From Haloquadratum sp. (lineage in GTDB: Archaea > Halobacteriota > Halobacteria > Halobacteriales > Haloferacaceae): DNA of 64,000 bases. Position 1 is the stretch's first letter. Every line of letters begins with the position of its first letter. A model generated the notes under the pieces. It saw only the letters and a program-made list of their open reading frames with translations. It did not search any database and was not told the DNA's origin. Shown here piece by piece: positions 30,152 to 41,631 of the stretch. The stretch covers positions 27,856 to 91,855 of the forward strand of contig JAQCNF010000044.1 of the NCBI GenBank assembly GCA_028275165.1, in the 5' to 3' direction. The position numbers and the translations under genes are program-made.

Positions 30152-31579
30152 TTAATCAGCAGTGATTTCTGCGGTTTCGCTCTCGTCACCCTCTCGGTAG
30201 TACGTCTCAATCAGGTCTTCATCGATACGATTGAGCTCCTCCTTAGGGAGCGTTGACAGGAGATCCCAGCCAATTGAAAGTGTCTCGGTGACCGATCGAT
30301 CGGTATCAGTGCCTTGATCAATAAATTCGGTTTCGAATCGGTCAGCGAAGTCGAGATATTTGTTATCCCGCTCGGATAGTGCCTCACGACCAACGATATT
30401 GACCAAATCACGAAGATCTTCTCCCTCAGCGTATGCTGCATACATTTGATCAGACACATCTCCGTGGTCTTCACGGGTCAGTCCCTCACCAATCCCGTCA
30501 TCCATCAACCGTGAGAGGCTTGGGAGCACATTTACCGGTGGCTGAATACCTTGACTATTCAGATCTCGGTCGACGTATATCTGTCCTTCAGTGATGTACC
30601 CAGTCAAATCAGGAATTGGATGGGTGTCGTCATCACCAGGCATTGTCAAGATGGGAATCTGTGTCACCGACCCTTCGCGTCCTTCGATACGGCCAGCACG
30701 TTCATACAGCGTTGCGAGGTCAGTATACATATACCCCGGGTATCCACGCCGGCCTGGAACCTCCTCACGGGCCGCACCGATTTCGCGAAGCGCCTCGCAG
30801 TAATTTGTCATGTCGGTCAAGATGACCAAGACGTGGTACCCTTTATCAAATGCCAAATACTCTGCAGTCGTCAGCACCATCCGTGGAGTGACTGTTCGCT
30901 CTACTGCTGGGTCGTCAGCTAGGTTCATGAACACAACAGAGCGCTCAAGTGCTCCTGTTCGTTCGAAATCATCCATGAACTCGTTTGCCTCCTCAGCAGT
31001 GATACCCATCGCTCCAAAGATGACAGCAAATTCTGACTCATCCGAATCGCTCCCTCCGCCTTCTTGTTCTTCTGGGACAGTCGCCTGCCGGGCGATCTGG
31101 AGTGCAAGGTCGTTATGCGGGAGTCCTGAGCCTGAGAAGATAGGTAACTTCTGCCCACGAACCAGTGTGTTCATTCCGTCAACTGCGGACACTCCAGTCT
31201 GGATAAACTCTTCTGGATACTCTCGTGAGAATGGGTTGATTGCTGCCCCAACAATCTCACGCCGTTCATCCGCAAGGATATCAGGACCTCCATCGATCGG
31301 TTGCCCCGCTCCATCAAGCACGCGACCGAGCAGGTCCTCTGTGACCTTCATTTTCAGCGTTTCGCCAGCAAACCGAACGGACGCGTCTGTATCGATGCCA
31401 GATGTTCCCTCAAACACCTGTATTGCGACGATTCCATCCTCGGACTCAAGCACTTGACCTCGTTTGATATCTCCACCTGGCGTTTCAATTTCGACAATCT
31501 CGTCGTATCCAATCGGCTCATCTACCTCAGCAAACACCAATGGGCCGCTGATCTCTGTGATTGTTTGATACTCTTTCAT
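30152..31579 (-). CDS. atpB: A-type ATP synthase subunit B
   Basis: Non-catalytic nucleotide-binding subunit of the A3B3 hexamer (475 residues). The N-terminal barrel starts [18 protein letters not shown]. The P-loop region is degenerate ([18 protein letters not shown]), as is normal for this subunit, and the downstream [14 protein letters not shown] and [23 protein letters not shown] segments are typical. It starts 2 nt after the atpA stop. Confidence 0.97.
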   Translation of the reverse strand: MKEYQTITEISGPLVFAEVDEPIGYDEIVEIETPGGDIKRGQVLESEDGIVAIQVFEGTSGIDTDASVRFAGETLKMKVTEDLLGRVLDGAGQPIDGGPDILADERREIVGAAINPFSREYPEEFIQTGVSAVDGMNTLVRGQKLPIFSGSGLPHNDLALQIARQATVPEEQEGGGSDSDESEFAVIFGAMGITAEEANEFMDDFERTGALERSVVFMNLADDPAVERTVTPRMVLTTAEYLAFDKGYHVLVILTDMTNYCEALREIGAAREEVPGRRGYPGYMYTDLATLYERAGRIEGREGSVTQIPILTMPGDDDTHPIPDLTGYITEGQIYVDRDLNSQGIQPPVNVLPSLSRLMDDGIGEGLTREDHGDVSDQMYAAYAEGEDLRDLVNIVGREALSERDNKYLDFADRFETEFIDQGTDTDRSVTETLSIGWDLLSTLPKEELNRIDEDLIETYYREGDESETAEITAD

Positions 31580-31581
31580 GT

Positions 31582-33339
31582 TTAGTATAGCTCTCGAATC
31601 TGCTCTTTGATATCAGTCTTGAGCGTCTCAATATATTCGGCATACTCTTCTTGGACGCCAATACGATTGAGTCGTGGAATCGCGTCGACTGAAATCACCT
31701 CATCGACAGGGACTCCTGCATCAAGTGCATCAAACGCTTCGTCGCTGAATGTGTGGATGGCAGTCACTGTCATGTAGGTTTTCTCTGGCGGGCAATACGT
31801 GTCGACCGGATGGAACGCATTTTGTTGTAGATGAGCTTCTCGAAGGTACCGAGCAACTTCCAGTGTAAGTTGTTGGTCCTCTGGAAGGGCATCTTTCCCG
31901 ACCAACTGGACAATTTCTTGGAGTTCACTTTCTTCATCCAGCACGTCAACAGCCCACTGTCGCTGCTCTGGCCACTCCTCGCTCACATTCTCCTGGAACC
32001 ACGGGTCAAGTTGGTCTTTGTACAGCGAGTATGACTCATTCCAATTGATGGCCGGAAAGTGTCGGCGCTCAGCGAGGTCCGCATCAAGAGCCCAGAACGT
32101 CTTGACAATACGTAGTGTATTTTGCGTGACCGGCTCTGAAAAGTCGCCACCTGGTGGGGAGACGGCGCCAATTGCTGAGACTGACCCTTCTGTCCCATTT
32201 ATATTCTCGAAGTAGCCTGCTCGCTCGTAGAACTGAGACAGCCGGGCAGCGAGATACGCTGGGTAACCCTCCTCACCAGGCATCTCCTCCAATCTGGAAG
32301 AAATTTCTCGCATTGCTTCTGCCCATCTGGAGGTTGAATCAGCCATGAGTGCCACGTCGTAGCCCATATCACGATAGAACTCAGCAATCGTAATCCCGGT
32401 GTACACACATGATTCACGCGCCGCAACAGGCATATTGGACGTATTTGCGATCAACGACGTCCGTGCCATGAGCGGATTCCCCGTCGATGGATCTTCGAGT
32501 TCAGGGAAGTCATCAATTACTTCAGTCATTTCATTCCCACGCTCGCCGCAGCCAACATAGATGATGATATCTGCGTCAGCGTACTTGGCAAGTTGATGTT
32601 GTGTGACCGTCTTTCCAGACCCGAAGGGTCCCGGAATGGCTGCCGTCCCACCTTTGGCGATTGGAAAGAGGCCATCAAGTATTCGTTGCCCTGAGACGAG
32701 TGGTGTCCGTGGCGTCTTTTTTTCTACTGACGGGCGCGCTTCCCGCACTGGCCACTCCTGTCGCATCTGGATTTCTTCGCCGGTATCGAGTTCGGCGACA
32801 GTTTCTTCAACAGTAAATGACCCTGATTCGATGGATACCACCTCACCGCCATCGGAGTTAGGGGGAACCATGACTTTATGCTCTATCGTGACTGTTTCGT
32901 CAACAGTCCCAATAATATCGCCTGCTTCAACGAGTGTTCCCTCCTCAATGGTCGGCTCAAAGCTCCATTGTCTATCCAGTTCGATTCCGGGAGCGTCGAC
33001 CCCTCGATCAAGGTATGGTGACCCCATCTTGTCCTCAAGAACATCCAGCGGCCGTTGGACACCGTCATAAATCGTATCTAACAGCCCTGGGCCAAGATCG
33101 ACACTCAATGGTTCACCGGTGTTCTCGACGGGTTCGCTCGGAGCGATACCTGACGTCTCTTCGTATACTTGGACTGTTGTAATATCGTCCTCGATTTCAA
33201 TTACCTCACCCATCAATCCTTCATCGCCCACGTAAACCACATCATTCATGCGGGCATTCAGATTGCGGGCAGTCACAACAGGACCACTTACACTTGCAAT
33301 CGTGCCGTCGTTTTTGACGGCCTGTTCTGTCTGACTCAT
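31582..33339 (-). CDS. atpA: A-type ATP synthase catalytic subunit A
   Basis: Catalytic subunit (585 residues). Walker A is GPFGSGKT (237-244), followed by the [11 protein letters not shown] and [16 protein letters not shown] motifs. The non-homologous region between the N-terminal barrel and the P-loop, characteristic of A/V-type subunit A, is present (about 115-200). There is no intein, although this subunit carries one in some archaea. Gene spacing to atpF and atpB is 3 and 2 nt. Confidence 0.98.
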   Translation of the reverse strand: MSQTEQAVKNDGTIASVSGPVVTARNLNARMNDVVYVGDEGLMGEVIEIEDDITTVQVYEETSGIAPSEPVENTGEPLSVDLGPGLLDTIYDGVQRPLDVLEDKMGSPYLDRGVDAPGIELDRQWSFEPTIEEGTLVEAGDIIGTVDETVTIEHKVMVPPNSDGGEVVSIESGSFTVEETVAELDTGEEIQMRQEWPVREARPSVEKKTPRTPLVSGQRILDGLFPIAKGGTAAIPGPFGSGKTVTQHQLAKYADADIIIYVGCGERGNEMTEVIDDFPELEDPSTGNPLMARTSLIANTSNMPVAARESCVYTGITIAEFYRDMGYDVALMADSTSRWAEAMREISSRLEEMPGEEGYPAYLAARLSQFYERAGYFENINGTEGSVSAIGAVSPPGGDFSEPVTQNTLRIVKTFWALDADLAERRHFPAINWNESYSLYKDQLDPWFQENVSEEWPEQRQWAVDVLDEESELQEIVQLVGKDALPEDQQLTLEVARYLREAHLQQNAFHPVDTYCPPEKTYMTVTAIHTFSDEAFDALDAGVPVDEVISVDAIPRLNRIGVQEEYAEYIETLKTDIKEQIRELY

Positions 33340-33342
33340 AAA

Positions 33343-33669
33343 TTAGGCTTCATCCTCCATCAGGTCAATCCCAATGGCTCGTTTGATCTGGTCGCGAAGA
33401 CCGCTCGCTCCGCCACTTCCACCAAGTGTGACGAGCGTTGGTTCGATACTTGTCTCAACGTCTGTTCGAACGCTCCGAGAGAGATAATCAAGATCGTCAT
33501 TATGCATCACAATTATTCCAACGTCATCCTGACCAAGGACTGTTGAGACCGCCTTATCTAATTGTTCATCTTTGTTTGCTTCTGAAACCGTCTCGAATTC
33601 ACGAACCCCGGCTAATCGAAATCCAGTTGTGAACTCGGGGCTTCCAATGACGGCAATCTCCTGGCTCAT
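33343..33669 (-). CDS. atpF: A-type ATP synthase subunit F
   Basis: Small central-stalk subunit (108 residues) with a Rossmann-like fold. It begins SQEIAVIGSPEFTTGFRLAGV, a family signature. The middle has DDVGIIVMHNDDLDYLS. It overlaps the atpC stop by four bases and sits between C and A as usual. It is likely to regulate coupling in the rotor. Confidence 0.95.
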   Translation of the reverse strand: MSQEIAVIGSPEFTTGFRLAGVREFETVSEANKDEQLDKAVSTVLGQDDVGIIVMHNDDLDYLSRSVRTDVETSIEPTLVTLGGSGGASGLRDQIKRAIGIDLMEDEA

Positions 33670-34709
33670 ATTGCGATTACCTCAGTCTCGATTTCACTCT
33701 CAGAGAGGCCTGCCTCACGTGCGCGACCTATTGCTCGAATATTCTCAACTTCGCGCTCCTTCGCTAGAATATACGACACGACAGGTGTAATTGAGAGTGG
33801 ATATACTGTCCCAAGTGTATCTGAGTAGCTTAACAAGACAATGTCTAGTGCGCGCTCGAATTGAATAAGACTGTCCGCTGCTTCAAGTTCATCCAGCGCC
33901 TGTGAAAGCTCCACACCATACTTTGATTCACGAATTACACTCACAAGCTCATCACGATCCTGTACTAATGCTGCGAGTTGTGCCTCACTGAACAATGATC
34001 CACCTTGAATATAGTAGGCCGCTGGGTCTATATCTGCACCGCTCTGGGCCAGTCGCAGCGCGTTGCGGAGATTCCGAAAGTCAATTTCAGCATCCAAGAA
34101 CTCTCGATACTGCGCAGTTGACTCGCTGCCGCCAAGGTCGCCTCGTAGGTTCTCATAGTAGGCACGGTCGACAGCGTTTTCTAACGGTACTAAGACGCCA
34201 GTGTCCTCAAAGTCACTATAGGCATCTCTCAGTCCCTCCTCAAACATGGTGTCCTCAAGAAGTTCAACAACTTCTTCAATACTGGCTGCTTCTGTGAGGC
34301 GTTCAAGAACTGGTTCGTTTAATTCCCCAGCACGGATGAAGTCGTCAGCAATTTTCTGTTGTGGCGTGGTCGAATAGATACCCCGCATAGCTGTTTTGAC
34401 GTTCCACGCGTCGAATTTGCGAAGATAGCGTGCGATTAACTCATACAGACGCCCATTAGCCCACTCTAACAGATCATTAAATTGCCGAGCTAGATTTTGA
34501 TTGAGTGCATATTCTATCAGATCAACGCCAGAGTGTCGCGACCCAAGCGCGTTGATCTCAGTTTCGTAGTCAGATTCTTCCATAAATCGAGTGATTTCAT
34601 CGGGGCCCATGCGTAGAAGCTTCCGATAGTCCTCCTCGGAGTATAGAGCATTTTTACGCGCTTTCACTCTGGCGATAACGTACTCTGGATTTGACCCTGC
34701 AGTGCTCAT
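33666..34709 (-). CDS. atpC: A-type ATP synthase subunit C
   Basis: Funnel-shaped subunit (347 residues, homologous to V-ATPase subunit d) that links the central stalk to the membrane c-ring. It begins GSNPEYVIARVKARKNALYSEEDYRKLL, typical for the family, and is mostly alpha-helical. It overlaps atpE and atpF by four bases each, which indicates tight translational coupling. Confidence 0.95.
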   Translation of the reverse strand: MSTAGSNPEYVIARVKARKNALYSEEDYRKLLRMGPDEITRFMEESDYETEINALGSRHSGVDLIEYALNQNLARQFNDLLEWANGRLYELIARYLRKFDAWNVKTAMRGIYSTTPQQKIADDFIRAGELNEPVLERLTEAASIEEVVELLEDTMFEEGLRDAYSDFEDTGVLVPLENAVDRAYYENLRGDLGGSESTAQYREFLDAEIDFRNLRNALRLAQSGADIDPAAYYIQGGSLFSEAQLAALVQDRDELVSVIRESKYGVELSQALDELEAADSLIQFERALDIVLLSYSDTLGTVYPLSITPVVSYILAKEREVENIRAIGRAREAGLSESEIETEVIAI

Positions 34710-35287
34710 TGTTCGAACAGAATGTCGCTTATATCCTGAAGCGATTCCTCCCAGACGTCTTCAAGCAGGGAATCAAATGTGTTGTTGACCCGAAGTCGGG
34801 ACCGCTGACCCTCAACAACAATACCACCGAGACAGTCGTGATTTCCTGCGTATGTTGCCTTGTCGTAAGATTCAAGAATCGATTCAATCATCTCCTTCTC
34901 ATCTACCCGCCCATAGACGTCGATGGGCTCCTCAGTGCCGAACTCATCAGCCGCAGCAGCAATCAGCGAGGCTGTGAGTTCTTTCTTTTTTTCTGTTTCT
35001 AACGAGGACAACTCCTGTTCAACTGCCTCATACACTTCGTCAAGCACAACGCGGCGTGCTTCGAGCCGTTCCTGTTTTGCTTCAAGATTCGCACTTGAGA
35101 GTGCTTGCTCACGCTCACGCTCAATTGTTCGCTCTACCTCGCTCTTCCGCTCTTCAAGAAGTGTCTCCGCATCGGTTTCGGCGTCAGCGATAATTGCTTC
35201 TGCTTTCTGTTCGCCCTCTGCTTGAATCTCATCAGCACGCTGTTGGGCCTCCTGTCGGATGTCTTCAACAACAGTGTCCAAACTCAT
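34706..35287 (-). CDS. atpE: A-type ATP synthase subunit E
   Basis: Peripheral-stalk subunit (193 residues). The first ~100 residues are a long charged helix (QQRADEIQAEGEQKAEAIIADAE) that pairs with subunit H; the C-terminal part is globular and contacts A3B3. It follows atpK by 20 nt and overlaps atpC by 4 nt. Confidence 0.95.
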   Translation of the reverse strand: MSLDTVVEDIRQEAQQRADEIQAEGEQKAEAIIADAETDAETLLEERKSEVERTIEREREQALSSANLEAKQERLEARRVVLDEVYEAVEQELSSLETEKKKELTASLIAAAADEFGTEEPIDVYGRVDEKEMIESILESYDKATYAGNHDCLGGIVVEGQRSRLRVNNTFDSLLEDVWEESLQDISDILFEQ

Positions 35288-35307
35288 AGGCTTGAAACCA
35301 AGAAATA

Positions 35308-35556
35308 CTAAATCAGGAAGAATCCAACCAGTGCGAGTATAACGATTGTTTCAGGGAGGACTGTAAGGATTAGTCCGTTGACGAAGAGACTGTCATCTTC
35401 GGCAATAGCACCCATCGCTGCTGCTCCGATGCCTCGCTCAGCATACCCCGCGCCAACCGCAGCCAATCCAAGGGCGAGTGCTGCGGCAGCAGATGGTTCG
35501 ATAGCTGGAGCGTTTCCTGCGGCTTCTCCGGACTGCTGTAAGAGTACTTCTAACAT
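35308..35556 (-). CDS. atpK: A-type ATP synthase proteolipid subunit K (c)
   Basis: Membrane rotor subunit (82 residues) with two hydrophobic helices in a hairpin. The ion-carrying carboxylate is Glu69 in the second helix (ILTVLPETIVILAL). The first helix is Ala/Gly-rich (AAALALGLAAVGAGYAERG). The single hairpin form and the Glu without an obvious Na+ ligand set suggest proton coupling, which is inference. It is 143 nt downstream of atpI. Confidence 0.95.
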   Translation of the reverse strand: MLEVLLQQSGEAAGNAPAIEPSAAAALALGLAAVGAGYAERGIGAAAMGAIAEDDSLFVNGLILTVLPETIVILALVGFFLI

Positions 35557-35699
35557 TGTGTTATGTTCTTATGATGTGGTCGTCTCCGAACATTCCTAAC
35601 TCTATAGAGATATCTCATAAACCTTCCCAAACGACAATCTCAGTTCGCTGATCGGAGCTCTCTGTTTCGATCTACGAACGAAAATAATATCCCGTGGAA

Positions 35700-37961
35700 T
35701 TAATCCTCAGTCGTAAACTGTCGGCTGTAGCCGAACGGTTGATATGCGCGACCACCGCCTTCATAGAACTTATTGAAAAACTCCACATATTCGAGACGGA
35801 TTGCCTGCAAGCCAGCACTCGTGACCCCGAGCGCGAGCACGAGTATATGTCCGAAAATCAGGACGACAAGCCCGATCAGAATGGTCACGGTATCACCATG
35901 AAGTAATCCGCCGAACATGATTTCGGTTACTTCATGACCATCTGACATTGAGCCAACAGCTGGCATCTTTTCAAGTCCAAAGTGCCAGTCAGCAGCACCA
36001 CTCTCCTGTGTAACGTACACCCCGAAAAACAGGAGGTTCACAGTAAAAGCCATCCCTGCTTTTGCTAACAAGACTGCCGCAATACGCGTGTATGAGAGCA
36101 CGTTTACGAGTACGTTGAGAAACTCAACTGCTTCGATTGGCTCGCCAACGATCAGTGAGGCGAACCCAATGATGAACACCGCAAGTGGGACAGTCATTGG
36201 TGCATTCAGTAGCGGAATCGTAAACAGTTCCATTGCCGGGAACCCGCTAAATCCGAGTGGTAAAACACCCTCACTGGAGAATGTTGTATAGATGAACGAA
36301 GGCACCGTGCTTCGGAGGGCGTCACTGAATACCCAGATCCACAGGCCGTTCATCATGAGCAGCCATGCGCCGTTCTCCAAAAAGGCGTGTTTGAGATCGT
36401 GCAGTTGATTATCCTCGATAAATCCGAATATCCAGGCAACGTTCAGGTGGAATACACCAATAAGGATACTCACTACGATCCACCCGCGTGCCCATTCGAT
36501 GCCGGCAGGTGAGAGTCCTTTCTCGATGGGCGCATGGGCCAATCCAATGATGCCCTCCCAGAAGTACGTTGCAATCAGATGGAGTCCAAATATTTCGCCA
36601 TAGAGAATGCCAAATATCGTCGTAAAGAAGCCCGCGGCGATTGTAATTCCACCCATACTGCGGATGGCTTCACGGTCCTCAAATGCAGTGTAGAGCACGT
36701 AACCTATCGCTGTATAGACGAGCCCATAACCGAAGTCTCCGATCATGAACCCGAAGAATGTAGGAAACGTCAGAAATAATATAATTGTTGGGTCAAATTC
36801 ACGATAGCTGGGTCGATTGACTGCCTGAACAATCATCTCAAAAGGCTTGATTAGGCCAGGGTTATCCTGAACCGTGGGAGGGTCGTCATTCTGCATCACG
36901 ACGGCACTGCCCCCATCGGCTTTGGGTTGTGTTTCGCCTCCATCGGCGGTCGGTGTGGGTGACTGAATACCTCCTGTGTCCCCGCCGGGTATCTGTTCTC
37001 GAACGTGGTCTGATCCATCCTTCGAGAATTCCGCGCGTTCGAGTTCTTCAATCTGCGTATGATCACCAACAGCCGCGGTAATAGCCGATTTAAACAGCTC
37101 GAATTTCGCAGTCGGGATCCAGCCTTCCGCAATAAAAGCGCTCTCAGTCGTCGCGAAGGAGAGTGGGGCTTCTGCTTTTTGGACCTCAATAGAGAGCTTT
37201 TCCTCTGCGGCTAGGAGGAACCCCGCTGTCTCCTCGCTTTTCGTGTCTAGTTGCTCCTCAACGCTCTGTAGGTCAGATGAGAGTTGCTTGATCTCCTGCT
37301 CAATCTCAGAGATAGATTCTTCAGGGGATCCTGTTTCTCTTTTCGGAAGATCAATCGATGTAAACTCTGTTCCGACCAGCGAATCTGTGAGTGCGGCTTG
37401 ATCCGCGGACTCCACAGGGCGGGCGAATATCGCAATAATATCGTTCCCAGTGAATAACTCGAAGGAATCGATGGTATCAGCAGCTGACAGTGTTGGTTCG
37501 ATAGCTGATCGCGAACCTCGTCCCACCGCGACTGAGAGAGTTTCATATCCATGGAGGAGGTCGAAGTCTATGCCTAACTCAACGAATGGCTCGATCGTGT
37601 CGATTTCATCCTCACGCTCTCGTATTTGCTGTTTGATCTCTTGCCGACGGTCATCTAGCTTGTTGACGCGTGTTCGAATCGACTCAATCTCTTCAGCCAG
37701 GACATCCTCGGTGACAATCCTCGTTGGCCCGGCATCTTCAGGTGATACATCAAGGATAGTTTTGAGTGAACGAACAGTAACTAACTGCTCTGAGGCGGTT
37801 TCAGCACCTTCCATCGGGCTACCTGGTTCGAAGCGATCCCAAGAGCCGTCATACTCGGTGAAATGATAGATATTAAGATCATGAACCGCTTCGATAACCT
37901 CTTGCATTACCTGTTTCGAACCCGTGACCGAGACCTTGCTCATCTGCTCAGGTCTGAGCAT
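35700..37961 (-). CDS. atpI: A-type ATP synthase subunit I (a)
   Basis: Stator subunit with the ion channel (753 residues). The N-terminal ~370 residues are soluble and form the collar that binds the peripheral stalks. A Gln/Gly/Asp-rich linker (around 335-375) follows, then about eight membrane helices. The channel arginine is expected in NVLSYTRIAAVLLAKAG. The start MLRPEQMSKVS overlaps the atpH stop by 14 nt; the second Met would remove the overlap, but the first matches the family. Confidence 0.96.
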   Translation of the reverse strand: MLRPEQMSKVSVTGSKQVMQEVIEAVHDLNIYHFTEYDGSWDRFEPGSPMEGAETASEQLVTVRSLKTILDVSPEDAGPTRIVTEDVLAEEIESIRTRVNKLDDRRQEIKQQIREREDEIDTIEPFVELGIDFDLLHGYETLSVAVGRGSRSAIEPTLSAADTIDSFELFTGNDIIAIFARPVESADQAALTDSLVGTEFTSIDLPKRETGSPEESISEIEQEIKQLSSDLQSVEEQLDTKSEETAGFLLAAEEKLSIEVQKAEAPLSFATTESAFIAEGWIPTAKFELFKSAITAAVGDHTQIEELERAEFSKDGSDHVREQIPGGDTGGIQSPTPTADGGETQPKADGGSAVVMQNDDPPTVQDNPGLIKPFEMIVQAVNRPSYREFDPTIILFLTFPTFFGFMIGDFGYGLVYTAIGYVLYTAFEDREAIRSMGGITIAAGFFTTIFGILYGEIFGLHLIATYFWEGIIGLAHAPIEKGLSPAGIEWARGWIVVSILIGVFHLNVAWIFGFIEDNQLHDLKHAFLENGAWLLMMNGLWIWVFSDALRSTVPSFIYTTFSSEGVLPLGFSGFPAMELFTIPLLNAPMTVPLAVFIIGFASLIVGEPIEAVEFLNVLVNVLSYTRIAAVLLAKAGMAFTVNLLFFGVYVTQESGAADWHFGLEKMPAVGSMSDGHEVTEIMFGGLLHGDTVTILIGLVVLIFGHILVLALGVTSAGLQAIRLEYVEFFNKFYEGGGRAYQPFGYSRQFTTED

Positions 37962-38280
37962 TTATCGCCTCCTCAAATCGCGAGAGTGTTTCTGTGACTG
38001 CATCATCAATATTTGTTTGTGCTTGCTGAATTAGTTCTTCACGGTCCTGTTTGCCTTCTTCCAAGATTGCTTCGCGTTCAGCTTCGATATCCTCACGTGC
38101 TTCTGCAAGACGGTCTTGTTCGTATGTGTCTGCCTCCTCGCGTGCTGTCTCACGGATCTCCTCGGCATCAGAACGCGCCTGTTTGATGCGGTCCTCACGC
38201 GCTTGCTTGGCGTCCTCTATGATTTCATCTGCCTCAGATTCAGCTGTCTTAATCCGTTCGAGAACCCTTGGTCTCGGCAT
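37948..38280 (-). CDS. atpH: A-type ATP synthase subunit H
   Basis: Peripheral-stalk coiled-coil subunit (110 residues) that pairs with subunit E. It begins MPRPRVLERIKTAESEADEI and continues as one charged helix. The frame is open 105 nt further upstream, but the family starts at MPRP. It is the first gene of the atpHIKECFABD operon. AT-rich sequence around 38355-38367 (ATAATTAT, nearly symmetrical) lies between this gene and the divergent methyltransferase and may serve both. Confidence 0.93.
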   Translation of the reverse strand: MPRPRVLERIKTAESEADEIIEDAKQAREDRIKQARSDAEEIRETAREEADTYEQDRLAEAREDIEAEREAILEEGKQDREELIQQAQTNIDDAVTETLSRFEEAINAQT

Positions 38281-38394
38281 ACTCTTATCATATAGTATTT
38301 GTAAAAGCGAGCTATATGGTGCTTGCGAAAATCTGTGGTAGTTTCTGTTCAGCAAATCCGCATAATTATCATTCTCAAGCGCCATTGACCCACA

Positions 38395-39066
38395 ATGGGA
38401 ATCCTTGAAGACAAAGCAAACGCCCGTCAGTTTTATAAATATCTCTCCAAAGTATACGACTCAATCAACCCATTTATTTGGAATGCAGAGATGCGAGACA
38501 CAGCACTCGAATGGCTCGAATTGTCAGATAATGACCGTGTGCTTGACGTCGGCAGTGGAACTGGATTTGGAACTGAAGGACTGCTGGAATACACACCTGA
38601 CGTACACGGCCTTGATCAGAGCATACACCAGATGCAAAAGGCCTTCGAGAAGTTCGGTCGAACAGAAACTGTAAAGTTCTACCGTGGAGACGCTGAGCGT
38701 CTTCCGTTTCAAGCAAATAGCTTTGACGCAGTCTGGTCATCTGGCTCGATCGAATACTGGCCAAACCCGGAGGCTGCACTCACCGAGTTCCAACGAGTAG
38801 TAAGGCCGGGTGGAGCAGTGCTCGTCGTCGGGCCTGATTATCCCAATTCAAAGGTATTTCAGTTGCTTGCAGATGCAATCATGCTGTTCTATGATGAGAC
38901 TGAGGCACAACGTATGTTTGAGAGTACCGGATTCGTAGATATCGAGCATCATATTCAGCAGGCGTATCCGGGAAGTCCGCGGGCAATAACGACGGTTGCA
39001 CGTGCGCCTGAGTCTCAGCAAAAAATAGACACGGACTCACCGTCACAGACTCAAGTTCAATCCTAA
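38395..39066 (+). CDS. SAM-dependent methyltransferase, quinone-type
   Basis: A 223-residue class I methyltransferase with motif I VLDVGSGTGFGTEG. The overall likeness is to MPBQ/MSBQ methyltransferases: the sequence FIWNAEMRDTALEWLEL and the late PGSPRAITTVAR. In haloarchaea such enzymes could act on menaquinone-type quinones, but the substrate is inferred. It diverges from atpH; its stop overlaps the stop of the convergent pilin-like gene by four bases. An AT-rich box 30-35 nt upstream suggests a leaderless mRNA. Confidence 0.85.
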   Translation: MGILEDKANARQFYKYLSKVYDSINPFIWNAEMRDTALEWLELSDNDRVLDVGSGTGFGTEGLLEYTPDVHGLDQSIHQMQKAFEKFGRTETVKFYRGDAERLPFQANSFDAVWSSGSIEYWPNPEAALTEFQRVVRPGGAVLVVGPDYPNSKVFQLLADAIMLFYDETEAQRMFESTGFVDIEHHIQQAYPGSPRAITTVARAPESQQKIDTDSPSQTQVQS

Positions 39067-39563
39067 CTGGGCTGGACATCAGCCGAAACGCTGCCAATAA
39101 CGCATGCCTGCTGTCTGAGCTCGACTGACAGTGTTGCTCCAACCACCGGGTGTGGTGTGTTTGTCTGTGCAATTTCGAGCGAAGCGGTCTCACCGGGTTC
39201 CCACATCCCATCACTGGCGCTGTTGAATGGCCCAAATGGGCCGCTACGAAACCCGCGGGCTGCGAAATACGGAATTGGCGGCTGAAATTGCAGTGGTGTA
39301 CGATTTATGAGGATCATCATCCGTACTGTAGAGACATTTACCTTGGGACCAGCTTCATGCGTAAGTTGAATACGAGGACCGCGAAGTTGGACTGAAAGTG
39401 CGACCGCGTCCGGTGAAGACACCCCTGCACCTGTCACACTACAGGAATTCGTTGGAAGCACGTGTAGCGATGACCCTGTTGCAGCAACAGCACCAGCTAG
39501 CACAACAGTTGCGGTGAGCATTGCTGCAACGCCGACGATTGCCGCAGAGCCTCGGGTGTTCAC
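39063..39563 (-). CDS. type IV pilin-like surface protein
   Basis: A 166-residue protein with one N-terminal hydrophobic helix after a short polar start (MNTRGSAAIVGVAAMLTATVVLAGAVA). That is the layout of haloarchaeal archaeal-type pilins (DUF1628-like). The rest is a beta-rich domain with Thr/Pro-rich parts and two cysteines. No pilus assembly genes are nearby, so it may be a scattered pilin or secreted factor. Stops overlap with the methyltransferase. Confidence 0.7.
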   Translation of the reverse strand: MNTRGSAAIVGVAAMLTATVVLAGAVAATGSSLHVLPTNSCSVTGAGVSSPDAVALSVQLRGPRIQLTHEAGPKVNVSTVRMMILINRTPLQFQPPIPYFAARGFRSGPFGPFNSASDGMWEPGETASLEIAQTNTPHPVVGATLSVELRQQACVIGSVSADVQPS

Positions 39564-39936
39564 ACCAGCGTGTGGAGACGCGATTGGTGATGAAGTTCAG
39601 TTTAACGACGGCTGATTATTATGATTTATCACATATTCAAATACGATCCTCTCTCAACTCGCCCCCCGTAATCACTCCCTTGGAGTCCAGAGTGAACTGC
39701 CCCGACCCGCTTCGTTCCGCTGAGGGCTGTGCTTCCTCTCGGGCCAACGCTGGACTGTCTGCTTCGACGACGGTGGTGTAGAATATCCAGTCGAGCGTGG
39801 TGACCCAGTTGTCGGCTTCATCACGGCCCAAATCATGGTTTTCGCCCCGCACCTTCGATAACACCTTCCCCGCTCCCGTACGCCAGTCTCCACAGGTGGT
39901 GGTTTGAGTATAAGACTATTCCAACCATACTCAGGA
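39564..39936. other. gap flanking the insertion element
   Basis: About 370 nt. A minus-strand frame at 39637-39864 (GRDEADNWVTTLDWIFYTTV...) looks like eroded coding DNA, perhaps the tail of an older element, but I cannot name it. The last ~20 nt next to 39937 are the sequence that a TnpB guide RNA from this element would carry as its guide. Confidence 0.4.
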
Positions 39937-41230
<1,294 letters not shown>

Positions 41231-41315
41231 TACAATTGTAATTATGTGCGCTATCTTCAGTATCTGTTGGAATATCAGGTCACACTATCGTCAGTAGTTT
41301 GTGTCAGTTAGTGAC

Positions 41316-41353
41316 GGCGCGTATCCACGGTCTAAAGACCGTGGCATTGCGCC
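41316..41353. repeat. element left-end hairpin
   Basis: A nested inverted repeat: outer GGCGC/GCGCC, a mismatched GTAT/CATT, then inner CCACGGTC, loop TAAA, GACCGTGG. Subterminal hairpins of this kind are what TnpA recognises in IS200/IS605 elements. A second hairpin, CCCCTGC at 41372 with GCAGGGG at 41400, follows directly. Confidence 0.6.
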
Positions 41354-41631
41354 TGTTCAACCTGTAAACTACCCCTGCGGCCTCCGGCGGCTCCTTGAGG
41401 CAGGGGGCTGAGCGCCTGCTATCAGCTAATTCCCCATTCCGCTTATTCTCACGGTCTCAGCCAGCCCGATGAGTAGCGTCCGTCACAACTCGTGGGAAGG
41501 AGTGTTGTGAGGTCTCCTTTATTGGGTTTGGTGGATGGAACGAGACGGCTGTACCCTCTCTGCCCTCACTCACTCGTCGGGGAATGGAAGCGGGGAGACT
41601 AGAGTGAGCCTATCGAAGCTAAGATTACCAT
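41354..41631. other. gap upstream of the insertion element
   Basis: Holds the CCCCTGC/GCAGGGG hairpin (41372-41406) and otherwise no gene. The G+C-rich CTGCGGCCTCCGGCGGCTCC core makes it stand out from the AT-rich surroundings. It could be part of the same element or of an older one. Confidence 0.4.

Noticed and set aside
30810..31457. Long plus-strand frame of 215 codons antisense to atpB
   Set aside because: It lies wholly inside atpB, is Ser-rich in the manner of an antisense frame, and shows no motif.
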